Position numbers and translations under genes: made by a program. A stretch of 64,000 nucleotides of DNA from Tethya wilhelma (taxonomy: Eukaryota; Porifera; Demospongiae; Tethyida; Tethyidae), in assembly GCA_964030475.1 (NCBI GenBank), contig CAXIPT010000070.1, positions 1-64,000 of the forward strand. The letters are read 5' to 3'. Below the pieces are notes generated by a model that saw only the letters and a program-made list of their open reading frames with translations, was not told where the DNA came from and did not search any database. Positions 32,755 to 45,098 of the stretch are shown here, piece by piece. Position 1 is the first letter of the stretch, and every line of letters begins with the position of its first letter.

Positions 32755-33220
32755 TACACATTGTGCACAATTTGCAATGAAGATTAGTGTGACACAACTT
32801 AACATATTCACACATAACTTACAACATACAGAGGTGACCACCAGACTCTCCAGAGAGGACACGTCACTTCAACTGTATGGCAGGACAGGAAACAAGTTCG
32901 TGTTATTTCCACTAATGTTGACCCTGCTGCAGAGTCCACTGTAATGAGGAGGCAGAAAGACTGCTCTCGAATTCCAGTTCCATGCCCTGAATCTGTGAAG
33001 CTGTACAATGACTTCATGGGAGGAGTGGACATCGGTGACCAGCTACGAGGGTATTACAAGTGCAGGACTAAATTCAGAAAATTTTACATGTATATTTTCA
33101 GTTTCCTGCTAGATGTAGCTTATACGAATAGCTACATCTTACACAAGAACTACATACCTTCTCCTTCCTGGACTGATGTCAAGTCCTTTCGGTTGCAGCT
33201 GGCAAGAGAGCTGATGGGAT
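30794..33220 (+). pseudogene. PiggyBac transposase, left copy, frameshifted
   Basis: The gene starts MPKRPARLTLEEAYRAV with an acidic stretch (DDDDDVESEDEEMDVD). After microsatellite-rich introns it continues at about 31834 with [17 protein letters not shown] and the DDE-type core: SVDEAMIKFQGR, VYIDNYFNSV and LYNDFMGGVDIGDQ hold the catalytic Asp residues. Two lesions are visible: a 10-bp duplication near 32277-32296 (AGATTAGACC twice) and loss of one A near 32413-32417 relative to the right copy. An intron with (AC)n lies at about 32719-32830. The C-terminal zinc domain is cut off by the N. Comparison with 16062-16577 shows what is missing. Confidence 0.85.
31000..31830 (+). repeat. Microsatellites and triplicated mini-exon in the piggyBac 5' introns
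   Basis: A segment beginning ACTGGTCCTG(A/G)TG occurs three times (about 31049, 31310 and 31460). Each is followed by a Ser/His-rich peptide block (SSHH or SSPH type) and separated by (AC)n or (GA)n tracts. The same series is present inverted at about 34746-35190. The middle and last units are diverged, so probably only the first is a functional exon. Confidence 0.6.
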
Positions 33221-33221
33221 N
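33221..33221. other. Assembly gap (single N)
   Basis: The N sits at the centre of the inverted piggyBac pair, inside low-complexity (GA)n sequence, a place where assemblers commonly fail. Confidence 0.9.
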
Positions 33222-33325
33222 GAGAGAGAGAGAGAGTGAGAGTGAGTGTGTGTGTGAGAGAGAGTGAGAGTGAGTGTGTGTGTGTGTGGGAGAGAGAGAG
33301 AGAGAGAGTGTGTGAGAGAGAGTGA

Positions 33326-33356
<31 letters not shown>

Positions 33357-35204
33357 TGAGTGTGTGTGTGTGAGTGAGTGTGTGTGTGTGAGAGAGAGAG
33401 AGTGAGAGTGTGTGTTTGTGTGTGTGTTACTAACATGTTTGATAGTTTAATTTTCTTGTCTGACTCTGGGTAGCCTTTCCTGTTTATCTGAACAGTGCCA
33501 CAGCCATACAGACCATTTTCCTCAAGATCTTCTAACAAGCGGAAATAGTTGTCAACGTAAACATGGTGGTATGATTGCTTCATATAGTTCGTCCAGTCCT
33601 TCACCACACGTGAACCAAGACCTTCCTCTCCCGAACCTTCCTTCCCTGTATACACTTGAAAGTTCGAGAAGAACCCATTCCGGCTGTCGGCAAGTACCCA
33701 AACTTTAATTCCTCTCTTTGTTGGCTTTTTGGGCACGTACTGTTTCAGAGTCGATCTTCCCTGGAACTTTATCATTGCCTCATCAACAGATACCTCTTTA
33801 TGAGGACTATACACTTCCTTACATCTCTCATTGATCGCAGTGACAAGTGGTCTAATCTTTGCTAAACGATCTCGGCCAACGGTACCAGCCTCAGGTATTG
33901 TTGTGTTGTCAACAAAGTGAAGATATCGGCGAATATCTCTGAATCTATCTCTGCTGATACGTGAAGCAATCGGAGGGTAATGAAGTAGCTCGTCTTTACT
34001 CCAGTAGTCGTCAATCTCAGGCAGGTGATTGATTCCCATTAGCATACAGAAACCAAAGTAAGCTCTCAGCTCAGTCCCTGTTATTGGCTTCCAATGGGAA
34101 TATGCATCATCACTCATCATTTGCTGTGCATATCTGTTGCTCTCTTTGACGATGTCATCCATGATTTCAGGAGTAAAGAATAAGCTAAAGATCTCTGAAG
34201 GAGAATGAGAAAGAGGTACTCTAGGACCAACGAAAGAATTGAAGCGGTGATGTTCGAAATCACACAGAGTGTCTGTCCACTCTGGGTCACATGTAATACC
34301 ACTGTGTGTACGTGTGTGCGTATGTGTGTGTGTGTGTGTGTGTGTGCGTGCGTGTGCGTGTGTGGATATGTGTGCGTGTGTGTGTGTGCGTGTGTGCGTG
34401 CGTGCGTGTGCGTGTTTGGATATGTGTGCGTGTGTGTGTGTGCGTGTGTGCGTGCGTGCGTGTGCGTGTGTGCCTGTATGTGTGTGTGTGCATCCCACTG
34501 ATGGTCTCATGTAATACCACTGTGTTTGTGTATATTTTTTACTCACTCGAATAGCATCTCTCCAGAATCTGACCGTGAATTTGTACTTGGTCCTCCATGT
34601 TGTGTCAATGTATTCATTAGAGAACTTTGTGTGTGTGTGTGTGTGTCATTCTTCACATACACATTCTCCCTCATTCTCTCTCACACACACACATGCAAAT
34701 TATTTCTCTTTTTCTCACACACATACAAACACAGACACAGCAGTGGATGAGCTTTCATCACAAGGACCAGTCTTTCCTCTCTCTTTTACACGTACACGCA
34801 CATTATCTCTCTTTCTCTCTCAAACACAGACACATTCTCATTCTCTCAAGCACACACACATAATGCTGAAGTTCCATGAGCAGCAGAATGAGGGGATGAC
34901 AGAGCTCTTATCACCAGGACCAGTCTCTCTCTCCCTCTTTCTCTCTCTCTCTCTCACACACACAGCACACACACACACACACACATGCACATTATCTTTT
35001 TTCTCTCACACACATAAGCACAGATACATTCTCATTCTCTCCAGCACATACACATAGCCTGAACGATGCTGATGTAAATTTCAGGTGAAAACTTTTACAT
35101 ATGCATATGAGATCTAAAATTACTCTGTGAGGGAGGTTCCATGAGCAGCGGAATGAGGGGATGACAGAGAGTTCTCGTCATCAGGACCAGTCATTGTAGA
35201 GCTG

Positions 35205-35235
<31 letters not shown>

Positions 35236-35467
35236 CTTTTTTTGTGTGTGTATGACACTAACTCGAACAATTCAAAATCCTCATAGTCCATGTCATCGAA
35301 TTCATCATCACTGCCTTCAGCCAATGGACATCGCAGCAATTCAGAGTCCATATCATAAATATCCACATCCATTTCTTCATCTTCAATTTCAGCATCATCA
35401 TCATCATCAACAACAGCTCTATAGGCTTCTTCAAGAGTCGATCGAGCTGGTCTCTTGGGCATGTTAG
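33222..35467 (-). pseudogene. PiggyBac transposase, right copy, truncated
   Basis: The start codon region is at 35462 (MPKRPARSTLEEAYRAV). The core exon (about 34290 to 33430) is open from the [13 protein letters not shown] block to KIKLSN and retains the first two catalytic Asp motifs. Three residues are missing after VDNYF compared with other copies, close to the second Asp. It then enters an intron of (TG)n/(GA)n and ends at the N, so the exon with LYNDFMGGVD is absent. A continuous frame through the microsatellite (His-Thr, Ser-Leu repeats) is not coding. Confidence 0.8.
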
Positions 35468-35772
35468 CTGTTTTTAGTTGTTTAAATATTGTTTTATGAA
35501 ATTGCCATTGGTAAATTATTGTTGTAATATTACCAAATTTTCATTCAAATTTCTTCAAATTTTTCTATACGTAAGCAACTTATATTTACACATGATAAGC
35601 TTACCAAGTTCTTTTCAAGTATAAACAGCAAGCAAAAGGATCTCAGGTACGCCCAGCTGCAAAAACTTGCAAAACTTTTGCGCTGTACAGCTGCACGCAA
35701 TTTTGCGTGAACCGCGTTTAGACGCTAAATTTTTATTACACAATATTGCGTGATCCGCGGGTAATCGGTTAA

Positions 35773-36776
35773 GCAAAAAGTGAACTTTTTGGTCTTTCAG
35801 CACAAAACAAACCCTTTGGTGTAATTTTACTTTTTTTCAACACATGGAACATTCTTTTGGTCTAAATAACATTGTTGGTGAAAAACAAAGTTTTCTCACT
35901 GTAGAGATAAAGAACTTAGTTTTTTTGTGAGACTATGGACTTAGAAAATTTTCTAAAACCAAAAAGTACAATTTTTACAAAAAAAGTTTATTTTACTTGA
36001 AAACAATTTTCAGCAAAAAAGAAAAACACTTGGCTGAAATTTTATTTTTCTCAACACATGGAACATTCTCTGGGTGTATATAACATTGTTGGTGAATAAA
36101 AAAGTTTTCTCACGGTAAAAATAAAGAACTTAGTTTATTTGTGTGACTATGGACTTAGAAAATTTTTTAAGACCAAAAAGTACACTTTTTGCAAAAAACG
36201 TTTATTTTGACTTGAAAACAATTTTCAGCTCAGAAGAAACACTTTGGTTAAATTTAACTTTTTGTGTAAAAAACATTGTTGGTAAAAAACAAAGTTTTCT
36301 CACGATAGAGATAAAGAACTTAGTTTTTTGTGTGTGACTATGAACTTAAGATAATTTTATAAAACCAAAAAGTACACTTTTTGCAAAAAATGTTTATGAA
36401 AACAATTTTCACCTCAAAAGAACACTTTGGTGAAATTTTACTTTTTTCAACACATTAAATATTTTCTTGGTGTAAATAACATTGTTGGTGAAAAACAAAG
36501 TTTTCTCACGGTAGAGATAAAGAACTTGTTTTTTTGTGTGACTATGGACTTAGAAAATTTTCTAATACCAAAAAGTACACATTTTGCAAAAAACATTTAT
36601 TTTGTCTTGAAAACAATTTTCGGCACAAAAGAAACACTTTGGTGAAATTTTATATTTTTCAACACATGGAACATTCTCCTGGTGTAAATAACATTGTTGG
36701 TGAAAAACAAAGTTTTCTCATGGTAGAGATAAAGAACTTAGTTTTTTTGTGTTACTATGGACTTAGAAAATTTTCT
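35773..36776 (-). repeat. Satellite B array in reverse orientation
   Basis: Monomers read on the minus strand (CAACACATGGAACATTCT, GGTGAAAAACAAAGTTTTCTC, ACTATGGACTTAGAAAATTT). About five units. At about 36765-36780 the orientation flips to forward A-type monomers at the palindrome AGAAAATTTTCT. Confidence 0.88.
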
Positions 36777-37235
36777 TAAGTCGATAGTCAGTCAAAAAGA
36801 CTAAGCTCTTTATCTGTACTTTGAGAAAACTTTGTTTCTTTTGTTTAAAAAAACATTTTCAAAAATTTTTTGGTAAAAGTGTATTTTTTAGTCACAGAAA
36901 AATTTCTAAGGCAATAGTCAATCAAATAGACTAAGTTCTTTATCTGTACTGTGAGAAAACTTTGTTTATCATAAACACTGTTTTTCACCTCAAGATAATA
37001 TTCCAAGTGTTGTATAAAGAAATAATCCCAAAAGTGATTGTTTGGTGCTAGAAAATGTTTTAAAGGTAAAATAAACGTTTTTTCTCAAAAGTGTATTTTT
37101 TAGTCAGAAAATTTTCTAAGTCAATAGTCAAAAAGACTAATTTCGTTATTTGTACTGTGAGAAAACTTTGTTTATCACAAATAATGTTTTTCACCTCAAG
37201 ATAATGTTCCAAGTGTTGAAAAATTAACTATTCAC
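36777..37235 (+). repeat. Satellite A array, forward
   Basis: About two monomers with AAGTCGATAGTCAGTCAAAA and CAAGATAATGTTCCAAGTG, ending at CACAAAAG where a piggyBac-like fragment begins. The same junction occurs at 49015. Confidence 0.85.
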
Positions 37236-37604
37236 AAAAGATTAGGCAAAGCTTTTTATATGATGCAGCTAAGCAACAATCAAGCTTACTATACTCCAGG
37301 TCTTGTTGCTTAGTGAAGCTTTTGCTGGTAAAAAACGCCTAACATACGGGAGGGTCAAATACGCTAGAATATAGTCGCCTGTATAAAGCTTTTTTTTCAG
37401 CTAGTCAGCAACGCTTACAAAAGCGATGCTATGGCTATATAGCCTAACTATTCCTGCACCTACGTAGCAAGTTTCAAGCTTATCCTCTGAAGGGTTGTAG
37501 AAAAAACGTCGATTTAAAGTCGACCATCGTGATCGCAAAGATCGTGACCGTTAGTCTCCCAACGACGAGTAGCGCCACGTCTTACTAGCAGTTCTAAGTC
37601 TGAC
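37236..37604. repeat. PiggyBac-derived non-coding fragment, duplicate of 49016-49370
   Basis: The stretch ATTAGGCAAAGCTTTTTATA to the TTAA at 37605 matches 49016-49370 closely, including its junction with satellite A. Parts (ACAAAAGCGATGCTATGG, GCTATATAGCCTAACTATT) also resemble the long terminal repeats of the TTAA element at 54907. It is therefore probably terminal sequence of a related element. No coding potential is seen. Confidence 0.6.
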
Positions 37605-37663
37605 TTAACCGATTACCCGCGGATCACGCAATATTGCGTAATAAAAATTTAGCGTCTAAACGG
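37605..37663 (+). repeat. PiggyBac 5' terminal repeat fragment
   Basis: TTAA (37605-37608) is followed by CCGATTACCCGCGGATCACG and the next 40 bp of the piggyBac 5' end, almost as at 30486. It is then interrupted by the MULE-type element starting GGGTAGTAGTAAACC. Confidence 0.8.
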
Positions 37664-38366
37664 GTAGTAGTAAACCAAGAAACCAGAAACGAAACGAAAC
37701 TTGACACGCCCATCTGAGCATGCGCAATACGTGAGCCACGCCCATCTGAGCACGGGGCACAAGAAAGATAAAATTTTCCACATGATAGAGCAGTTTAATC
37801 CGTCTCAAGCGTACACACTTCTGTTATGGATAAGGTTAGTTGGTGTTCATTTTGTTTCACGATTGTTTTTTTTTGCTTTTACTTGCTTTCTTTTTGTGTT
37901 ATTGTTGCTTGCTTCTGTGTTTTTATAGACTGAGAGTCCTATCAGCTTCACGTGCTCTACTCTTACAAAGGCAGACGAAATAGTTTCTATTTCATCAGAG
38001 GGAACACCACAGAAGCCTGTTGTGAAGAGAACACGGCTTGCCTTTGAATGGTTAGTAGATTAATAACTAAACTGGGAGGTATTAAATAAATAACAGAATA
38101 TAGAATACAGAATAGTACTGGGTATGTAAGTAGTGTACATTCATAATTGGGGCTATATTTCTTTACAGCTCTACAGAGGCAATAGTATTATCAGATAGTA
38201 AAGAAGGGTCTTCTTGCAAACCTGTTGTGCTATCTTCTGACAGTGAGTCACATGTCGATGAAAGTGGACTGGGCCTTGAGAGCAGGTATGTTTGTATAAT
38301 ATTACTTTGGGAATTGGTTTATTCTTTGCCCCTATATAAATTGACTATCTGCCTATTGTGTGCTAT

Positions 38367-38400
<34 letters not shown>

Positions 38401-39751
38401 TTTGCATGTAGTGAGTACCTATCGGACAGTGACAATGATAGTGAACTTGAGGAATTGCAAGGTTTTCTTGGCTCAAACATCCCTGTGTATGGATCTCCAC
38501 GTGTCGGCTACACTGCAAATGAGCTTGTGGATATGATACACAAGGAGGATCCAAAGAAGATGTGCACAGAGAAACCGACAGGTGTACGGACATTTGCTTC
38601 ATTTCTTATTGATCTGAAGTCTGTAAACCACAAAGATCTGGCAGCCGATGACAATGGTGTGTGGGTGACTTCAAGTCCTCGTCGGATGTATGAGGTGAAG
38701 TGGCAACGTGGCACTGTACAGTCTTTAAAGCATATTCGGAGGGTGACAAGTGAAATGGACAGAAGTGATATTATTACAATCTGTCGGCAGTATGGAACTC
38801 ATCAGGCAACTCCTGAGTTCAGGCGCATCATTACCACAATTCTTGACAGTAAGGGTGTATTGAAGTCTAAAGCAGTAGTTCAATACCTGTTCCTGAATGG
38901 CAAGAAGGTTCCAGTCCATGTCAAGTGCCATGGCAATTCTAAGCGTAAACAACGGCCTTTTTACCGCACTCAGCCAAGTACTCTTCGAGCAATTAGGGAG
39001 AAATGCAAAATTGAATCCCCTAGTGTAGCCTATAGTGAAGTGTTTGAAGCTGCAGGAGGAATAGAGCATTGTAAGTCAATGTCTGAAGAGCCTCGTAACA
39101 AGTCTCAGGTGTACAATGCTTGTAAGAGTGTAAAGTCAGAGACTGTTCCAGAGAAAGATGAGATATTTGATCTTCTGTCACTTCTTAAACAGCATCAATC
39201 AATGGGAGATAGTGGGTTCCTCAAAAGAGGTACAGATTGGCAGTACACCATGTGCTGTTCTGACAACCAAACGTCAACTGGAAAACATCGTAATGTACTG
39301 TTGCCAGCCCAATCGCTTCTCTGTATTTGGAATTGATGCAACGTTTGAGCTTGGAGATTTCTACGTCACCCTCACCACATACAGAAACCCTTCACTACGT
39401 AACTGTAAAACAAACAGTGAACCTGTTTTTCTTGGTCCAACGTTTATTCACATGCAACGTCGGACTCAAGATTATCAAGCATTCTTTTCCAGCCTTCTTA
39501 AGTATGAACCACGATTGTGTGACCTGAAGGCGTATGGTACAGATGGAGAAGCAGCTCTAACTGCGGCATTAGAATTGTGCTTCCCCAATGCAGTGAGTCT
39601 TAGGTGCTTCATCCACAAGAAGAAAAACATTGAAGAACACCTAAAGGGCTGTTCATCTGCTGTGAAGAAGGAAATAGTACGTGATGTATTTGGAAGCCAA
39701 GAAGGAGATGTTCTGAGCACTGGGCTGGTAGATTGTGACTCCGAGCAGGCA
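37664..39751 (+). mobile_element. MULE-type transposon copy 1, 3' half missing
   Basis: The left end has AAACCAAGAAACCAGAAACG followed by GACACGCCCATCTGAGCATG, the same TIR as at 44408, and inverted at 48252. The copy stops at 39751, where it joins piggyBac 5' sequence without a right TIR. Confidence 0.75.
37826..39751 (+). pseudogene. MULE-type transposase, copy 1, frameshifted and truncated
   Basis: Exons: 37826-37834 (ATG GAT AAG), 37929-38050, 38169-38285 and from 38412, with GT-AG introns; the third intron holds an (AT)n tract. The N-terminal part is acidic and Ser-rich (SESHVDESGLGLESSEYL). One extra A near 39220-39226 (CTCAAAAGAGG) shifts the frame compared with copy 2. The DDE-like region still reads in the second frame (FGIDATFELGDFYVTLTTY; LKAYGTDGEAAL; RCFIHKKKNIEEH). 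It fuses at 39751 to piggyBac sequence. The N-terminal exons are intact here, unlike in copy 2. Confidence 0.75.
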
Positions 39752-39931
39752 TTCAATATAACAACAATAATTTACCAATGGCAATTTCATAAAACAATAT
39801 TCAAACAACTAAAAACAGCTAACATGCCCAAGAGACCAGCTCGATTGACTCTTGAAGAAGCCTATAGAGCTGTGATGATGATGCTGAAATTGAAGATGAA
39901 GAAATGGATGTGGATATTTATGATATGGACT
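39752..39931 (+). pseudogene. PiggyBac transposase first-exon fragment
   Basis: From ATTCAATATAACAACAATAA the sequence follows the piggyBac 5' region and start (MPKRPARLTLEEAYRAV). A deletion in the GAT repeat then shifts the frame. It ends at the N at 39932. Together with 37605-37663 it shows that a MULE copy sits inside a piggyBac 5' end with loss of sequence between them. Confidence 0.75.
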
Positions 39932-39932
39932 N
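39932..39932. other. Assembly gap (single N)
   Basis: The N joins a piggyBac fragment to satellite A. Confidence 0.9.
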
Positions 39933-42900
39933 AAAGACTAAGTTCTTTATCAGAAAACTTTGTTTATCACAAACATTTTTTTTCGCCTTAAGAAAATGTT
40001 CCGAGTGTTAAAAAAGCAACTATTCCCAAAAGTGTTTCTTTTGTGCTAAAAAATCTTTTAAACGCAAAATTAACGTTTTTTGTGAAAAGTGTTAATTTTC
40101 TATTCCCAGAAAATTTTCTAAGTTAATAGTTAGTTAAAAGACTTAGTTCTTTATCTCTACTGTGAGAAAAATTTGTTCAACACAAACAATGTTTTTCATT
40201 CCAAAGTAATGTTCCAAGTGTTGAAAAAAGTAACTAATTACAAAAGTGTTTTTTTGTGCTAAAAATGTTTTCAAGGCAAAATAAACATTTCTTTTTTTAG
40301 TCACAGAAAATTTTCTAAGTCGATAGAGAGGCAAAAAGACTAAGTTTTTTATCTGTACTGTGAGAAAACTTTGTTTATCACAAACAATGTTTTTCACCTC
40401 AAGATAATGTTCCAAGGGTTGAAAAAATAATTATTCACAAATTGCTTCTTTTGTGCTAAAAAATCTTTTCAAGGAAAAATATACCTTTTTTGCCAAGAGC
40501 GTATTTTTTGTCACAGAAAATTTTCTAAATTGACAGTCAGTCAAAAAGTCTGTTATTATCTGTACTGTGAGAAAACCTTGTTTATCACAAACAATGTTTT
40601 TCACCTCTAGATAATGTTAGTCACTGAAAATTTTCTAAGTCGATAGTCAGTGAAAAAGTCTAAGTTCTTTATCTGTACTGTGAGAAAACTTTGCTTATCA
40701 CAATCTTTTTAACTTCAAGAGAATATTCCAAGTGTTGAAAAAAGTAACTATTCACTAAAGTGTTTCTTTTGTTGTAAAAATCTTTTCAAGCTAAAATGAA
40801 CGTTTTTTGTCAAAAGTGTATTTTTTAGTCACAGAAAATTTTTTAAGTCAATAATAGTCAATCAAAAAGCCTAAGTTCTTTATCTCTATTGTGAGAAAAC
40901 TTTGTTCATCACAAACATAGTTTTTCACCTCTAGATAATGTTCCAAATGATGAAAAAAGTAACAATTCACAAAAAAGTTTCTTTTGTGCTAAAAAATGTT
41001 TTCAAGGCAAAATAAACGTTTTTTGTCAAAAGTGTATTTTAAGCCAAAGAAAATTTTCTAAGTCAATACTCAGTCAAACAGACTTAGTTATTTAAGTTTT
41101 ATCTGTACTATGAAAAAACTTTGTTTATCACAAATAATGTTTTTCTCCTCAAGATAATGTTAATCGCGCAAAATTTTCTAAGTCGATAGTCAGTAAAAAA
41201 GGAAAAAAGAAGAAAAGAAGGAAAAAAGTTAATTATCTGTAATGTGAGAATACTTTATTTATCACAAACAATGTTGTTCACCTCAAGAGAATGTTCCAAG
41301 TGTTGAAAAAAGTAACTATTCACAAAAGTGTTTCTTTTGTGGTAAAAATCTTTTCACGCCATAATGAACGTTTTTTGTCAAAAGTGTATTTTTTATTACA
41401 GAAAATTTTCTAAGTCAATGGTCTGTCAAAAAGCCTAATTTCTTTATCTCTACTGTGAGAAAACTTTGTTTATCACAAACAATGTTTTTTATCTCAAGAT
41501 AATGTTCCAAGTGATTAAAACAATTCACAAAAAAGTTTCTTTTGTGCTAAAAAATGTTTTCAAGGCAAAATAAATGTTTTTTGAAAAAATGCACTTTTTG
41601 TCACAAAATTTTTTCTAAGTCGATAGTCAGTAAAAAAACAAAGTTCTTTATCTGTACTGTGAATGACTTTGTTTATCAAAAACAATGTTCTTCACCTCCA
41701 GATAATGATTCAAGTATTGAAAAAAGTAAATATTCAAAAAAAGTTTCTTTTGTGCTGAAGAAATCTTTTCAAAGCAAAGTAAACGTTCTTTCTCAAAAGT
41801 GTANGTCACTCAAGAAACATAAATTTTTCATCTCTGCCGTGAGAAAACTTTGTTTTCACCAACAATGTTTTTACAAAGAGAGAATGTTCCATGTGTTAAA
41901 AAAAGAAAAATTTCACAAAAGTTTTTACCCTGGGTTGAAAAATGTTTTCAAGGCAAAATAATGTTTTTTGAAAAAAGTGTACTTTATGGTCTTAAAAATT
42001 TTTCTAAGTCCACAGTCGCTCAAGAAAACTAAGTTGTTAATCTATAAAATGTGAGAAAATTTTGTTTTTCACCAACAACGTTTTATACACCAAGAGAATG
42101 TTCCATGTTTTTGAAAAAAGTAAAATTTTACAAAAGTTTTTCTTTTTGCTGAAAAGTGTTTCCAAGGAAAAATAAACTTTTCTTGCAAAATGTGTACTAA
42201 ATGGTCTTAAAAAATTTTCTTCTAAGTCCACAGTCGCTCAAGAAAACCAAGTTATTTATCTCTGCCTTGAGAAAACTTTGTTTTTAACCAACAATATTTT
42301 TTACACAGATAGAATTTTCCTTGTGTGAAAAAAAGTAAAATTTTACAAAAGTGTTTCTTTTTTGCAGAAAAGTGTTTTAAAGGCAAAATAAACGTTTCTT
42401 GCAAAAAGTGTTTTTTATTGTCTTAGAAAATATTCTAAGTCCACAATCGCTCAATGGAACTAAGTCCTTTATCCCTACCTTGAGAAAACTTTGTTTTTCA
42501 CCAACTATGTTTTTTACGCCAGGAGAATTTTTCATGTATTGAACATGTAAAATTTCACAAAAGTGTTTCTTTTGTGCTGAAAAGTGTTTTTAAGGCGAAA
42601 AAAAAGTTTTTTAAAAAAAGTGTACTTTATTGTCTTAAAAAACTTTTTAAGTCAATAGTCCCTTAAGAAAACTAAGTTCTTTATCAATACTGTGAGAAAA
42701 CTTTGATTTTCACTAACAACTTTTTTCACTCCGATAGAATGTTCCATGTGTTGGAAAAAGTAAAATTTTACAAAAGTATTTGTTTTGTGCTGAAAAGTGT
42801 TTTCAAGGCAAAATAAACGTTTTTTGCAAAATGTGTACTTTATGGTCTTAGAAAATTTTCTAACTCCATAGTCACTCAAGAAAGCTAAGTTTTTCATCCA

Positions 42901-44400
42901 TACCAAAAGAAAACTTTATTATTCACCAACAATTTTTTTACACAAAGAGAATGTTCCATGTGTTAAAAAAAGAAAAATTTGACAAAAGTGTTTCTCCTAA
43001 GTTGAAAAGTGTTTTCAAGGCAAAATAAACGTTTTTTGCAAAAAATGTTCTTTATTGTCTTAAAAAATTTTCTAAGTCCAAAATCGCTAAAGAAAACTAA
43101 GTTCTTTATCCCTACCTTGAGAAAACTGTTTTTCGCCAACCATGTTTTTTATATTAGGAGAATTTTCCATGTATTGAACATGTAAAATTTCACAAAAGTG
43201 TTTCTTTCATGCTGAAAAGTGTTTTTAAGGCAAAATACATGTTTTTTGAAAAAAGTGAACTTTATGGTCTTAAAAAAATTTCTAAGTCCATAGTCCCTCA
43301 AGAAAACTAAGTTCTTTATCAATACTGTGAAAAAACTTTGATTTTCACAAAAAATGTTTTTTACACCATGTGAATGTTCAAAAAAATAAAATTTTACAAA
43401 AGTGTTTCTTTTTTGCTGAAAAGTGTTTTCAAGGCAAAATAAACGTTTTTTGCAAAATGTGTACTTTATGGTCTTAGAAAATTTTCAAAGTCCATAATCT
43501 CCCAAGAAAACTAAGTTTTTCATCTATACTGTGAGAAAATTTTGTCTTTCGCCAACAATGTTTTTCAAACCAAGAGAATGTTCCATGTGTTGAAAAAAGT
43601 AAAATTTTACAAGATTGTTTCTTTTTGCTGAAAAGTGATTTCAAGTAAAAATAAACTTTTTTTACAAAAAGTGTACTTTATATGGTTTTAGAAAATTTTC
43701 TAAGTCGATAGTAAGTCAAAAAGACTAAGTTTTTATCTATGCAGTGAGAAAACTTTGTTTATGACAAACAATGTTTTTCACCTCAAGATAATGTTCCAAG
43801 TGCTGAAAAAAGTAACTATTCAAAAGTGTTTCTTTTGTGCTGAAAAATCTTTTCAAGGAAAAATAAACGTTTTTTGTCAAAAGTGTATTTTTTTATCCTA
43901 ATAAATTTTCTAAGTAGATAGTCAGTCAAAAAGACTAAGTTCTTTTTCTGTACTGTGAGAAATGCTTGATTATCACAATGTTTTTCACCTCAAGATAATG
44001 TTCCAAGTGTTGGAAAAAGTAACTATTCACAAAAGTGTTTCTTTTGTCCTAAAAAATCTTTTTAAACAAAAATAAACGCTTTTTGTCAAAAGTGTATTTT
44101 GAAGTCACAGAAAATTTTCTAAGTCGATAGTATTTGTAAAAAAGTAAGCTCTTTATTTGTTCAGTGAAAAAAGTTTGATTACCACAAACAATGTTTTTCA
44201 CCTTAAGATAATGTTCCAAGTGTTGAAAAAAGTAACAATTCGCAAAAGTGTTTCTTTTGTGCTAAAAAATTTTATCAAGGCAAAATAAACGTTTTTTGTC
44301 AAAAGTGTATTTTTTGTCTCACGAAATTTTTTTAAGTCAATAGTCAGTCAAAAAGACTACGTTCTTTATCTGTACTGTGAGAAAACTTTATCACAAACAA
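39933..44400 (+). repeat. Satellite array (A, B, then A again), with a gap at 41804
   Basis: About 21 monomers of 205-215 bp. A-type units run to the N at 41804, B-type from 41805 to about 43690, and A-type to 44400. The B-to-A change near 43690 occurs at TTTTAGAAAATTTTCTAAGT, the palindromic block shared by both types. The MULE copy 2 is inserted at the right end. Confidence 0.9.
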
Positions 44401-44407
44401 TTTTTTT

Positions 44408-45061
44408 GGAAACCAAGAAACCAGAAACGAAACGAAACGAAACTGGACACGCCCATCTGAGCATGCGCAATACGTGAGCCACGCCCATCTGAGCACGGGG
44501 CACAAGAAAGATAAATTTTTCCACATGATAGAGCAGTTTAATCCGTCTCAAGCGTACACACTTCTGTTATGGATAAGGTTAGTTGGTGTTCATTTTGTTT
44601 CACGATAGTTATTTTTGCTTTTACTTGCTTTTTTTTTATGTTATTGTTGCTTGCTTCTGTGTTTTTATAGACTGAGAGTCCTATCAGCTTCACGTGCTCT
44701 TCTCCTACAAAGGCAGACAAAATAGTTTCTATTTCATCAGAGGGAACACCACAGAAGCCCCATGTGAAGAGAACACGGCTTGCTTTTGAATGGTTAGTAG
44801 ATTAATAACTAAACTGGGAGGTATTAAAGTAGTGTAAGTAGTGTACATGCATGATTGGGGCTATATTTCTTTACAGCTCTACAGAGGCAATTGTATTATC
44901 AGATAGTGAAGAAGAGTCTTCTTGCAAACCTGCTGTGCTATCCTCTGACATGTCGATGAAAGTGGACTGGGTCTTGAGAGCAGGTATGTTTGTATAATAT
45001 TACTTTGGGAATTGGTTTATTCTTTGCCCCTATATAAATTGACTATCTGCTTGTTGTGTGC

Positions 45062-45098
<37 letters not shown>

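Larger units (their letters stand above)
30482..35772. mobile_element. PiggyBac element(s): two inverted half-copies bounded by TTAA
   Basis: The left end is TTAA (30482-30485) then CCGATTACCTGCGGATCACG. The right end is the same sequence inverted, ending at TTAA (35769-35772). Both ends are the 5' end of the transposase gene: the left half encodes it on plus, the right half on minus. The halves meet at the N at 33221 inside (GA)n repeats. The palindrome is therefore either a head-to-head pair or an assembly artefact of two copies. No 3' terminus is present. The right flank GCAAAAAGTGAAC is satellite. Confidence 0.75.

Noticed and set aside
34117..34546. N-terminal extension with His-Thr-Arg repeats in front of the piggyBac core (minus strand)
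   Set aside because: It is the translation of an (AC)n-rich intron; the exon starts at the [10 protein letters not shown] block after an acceptor.
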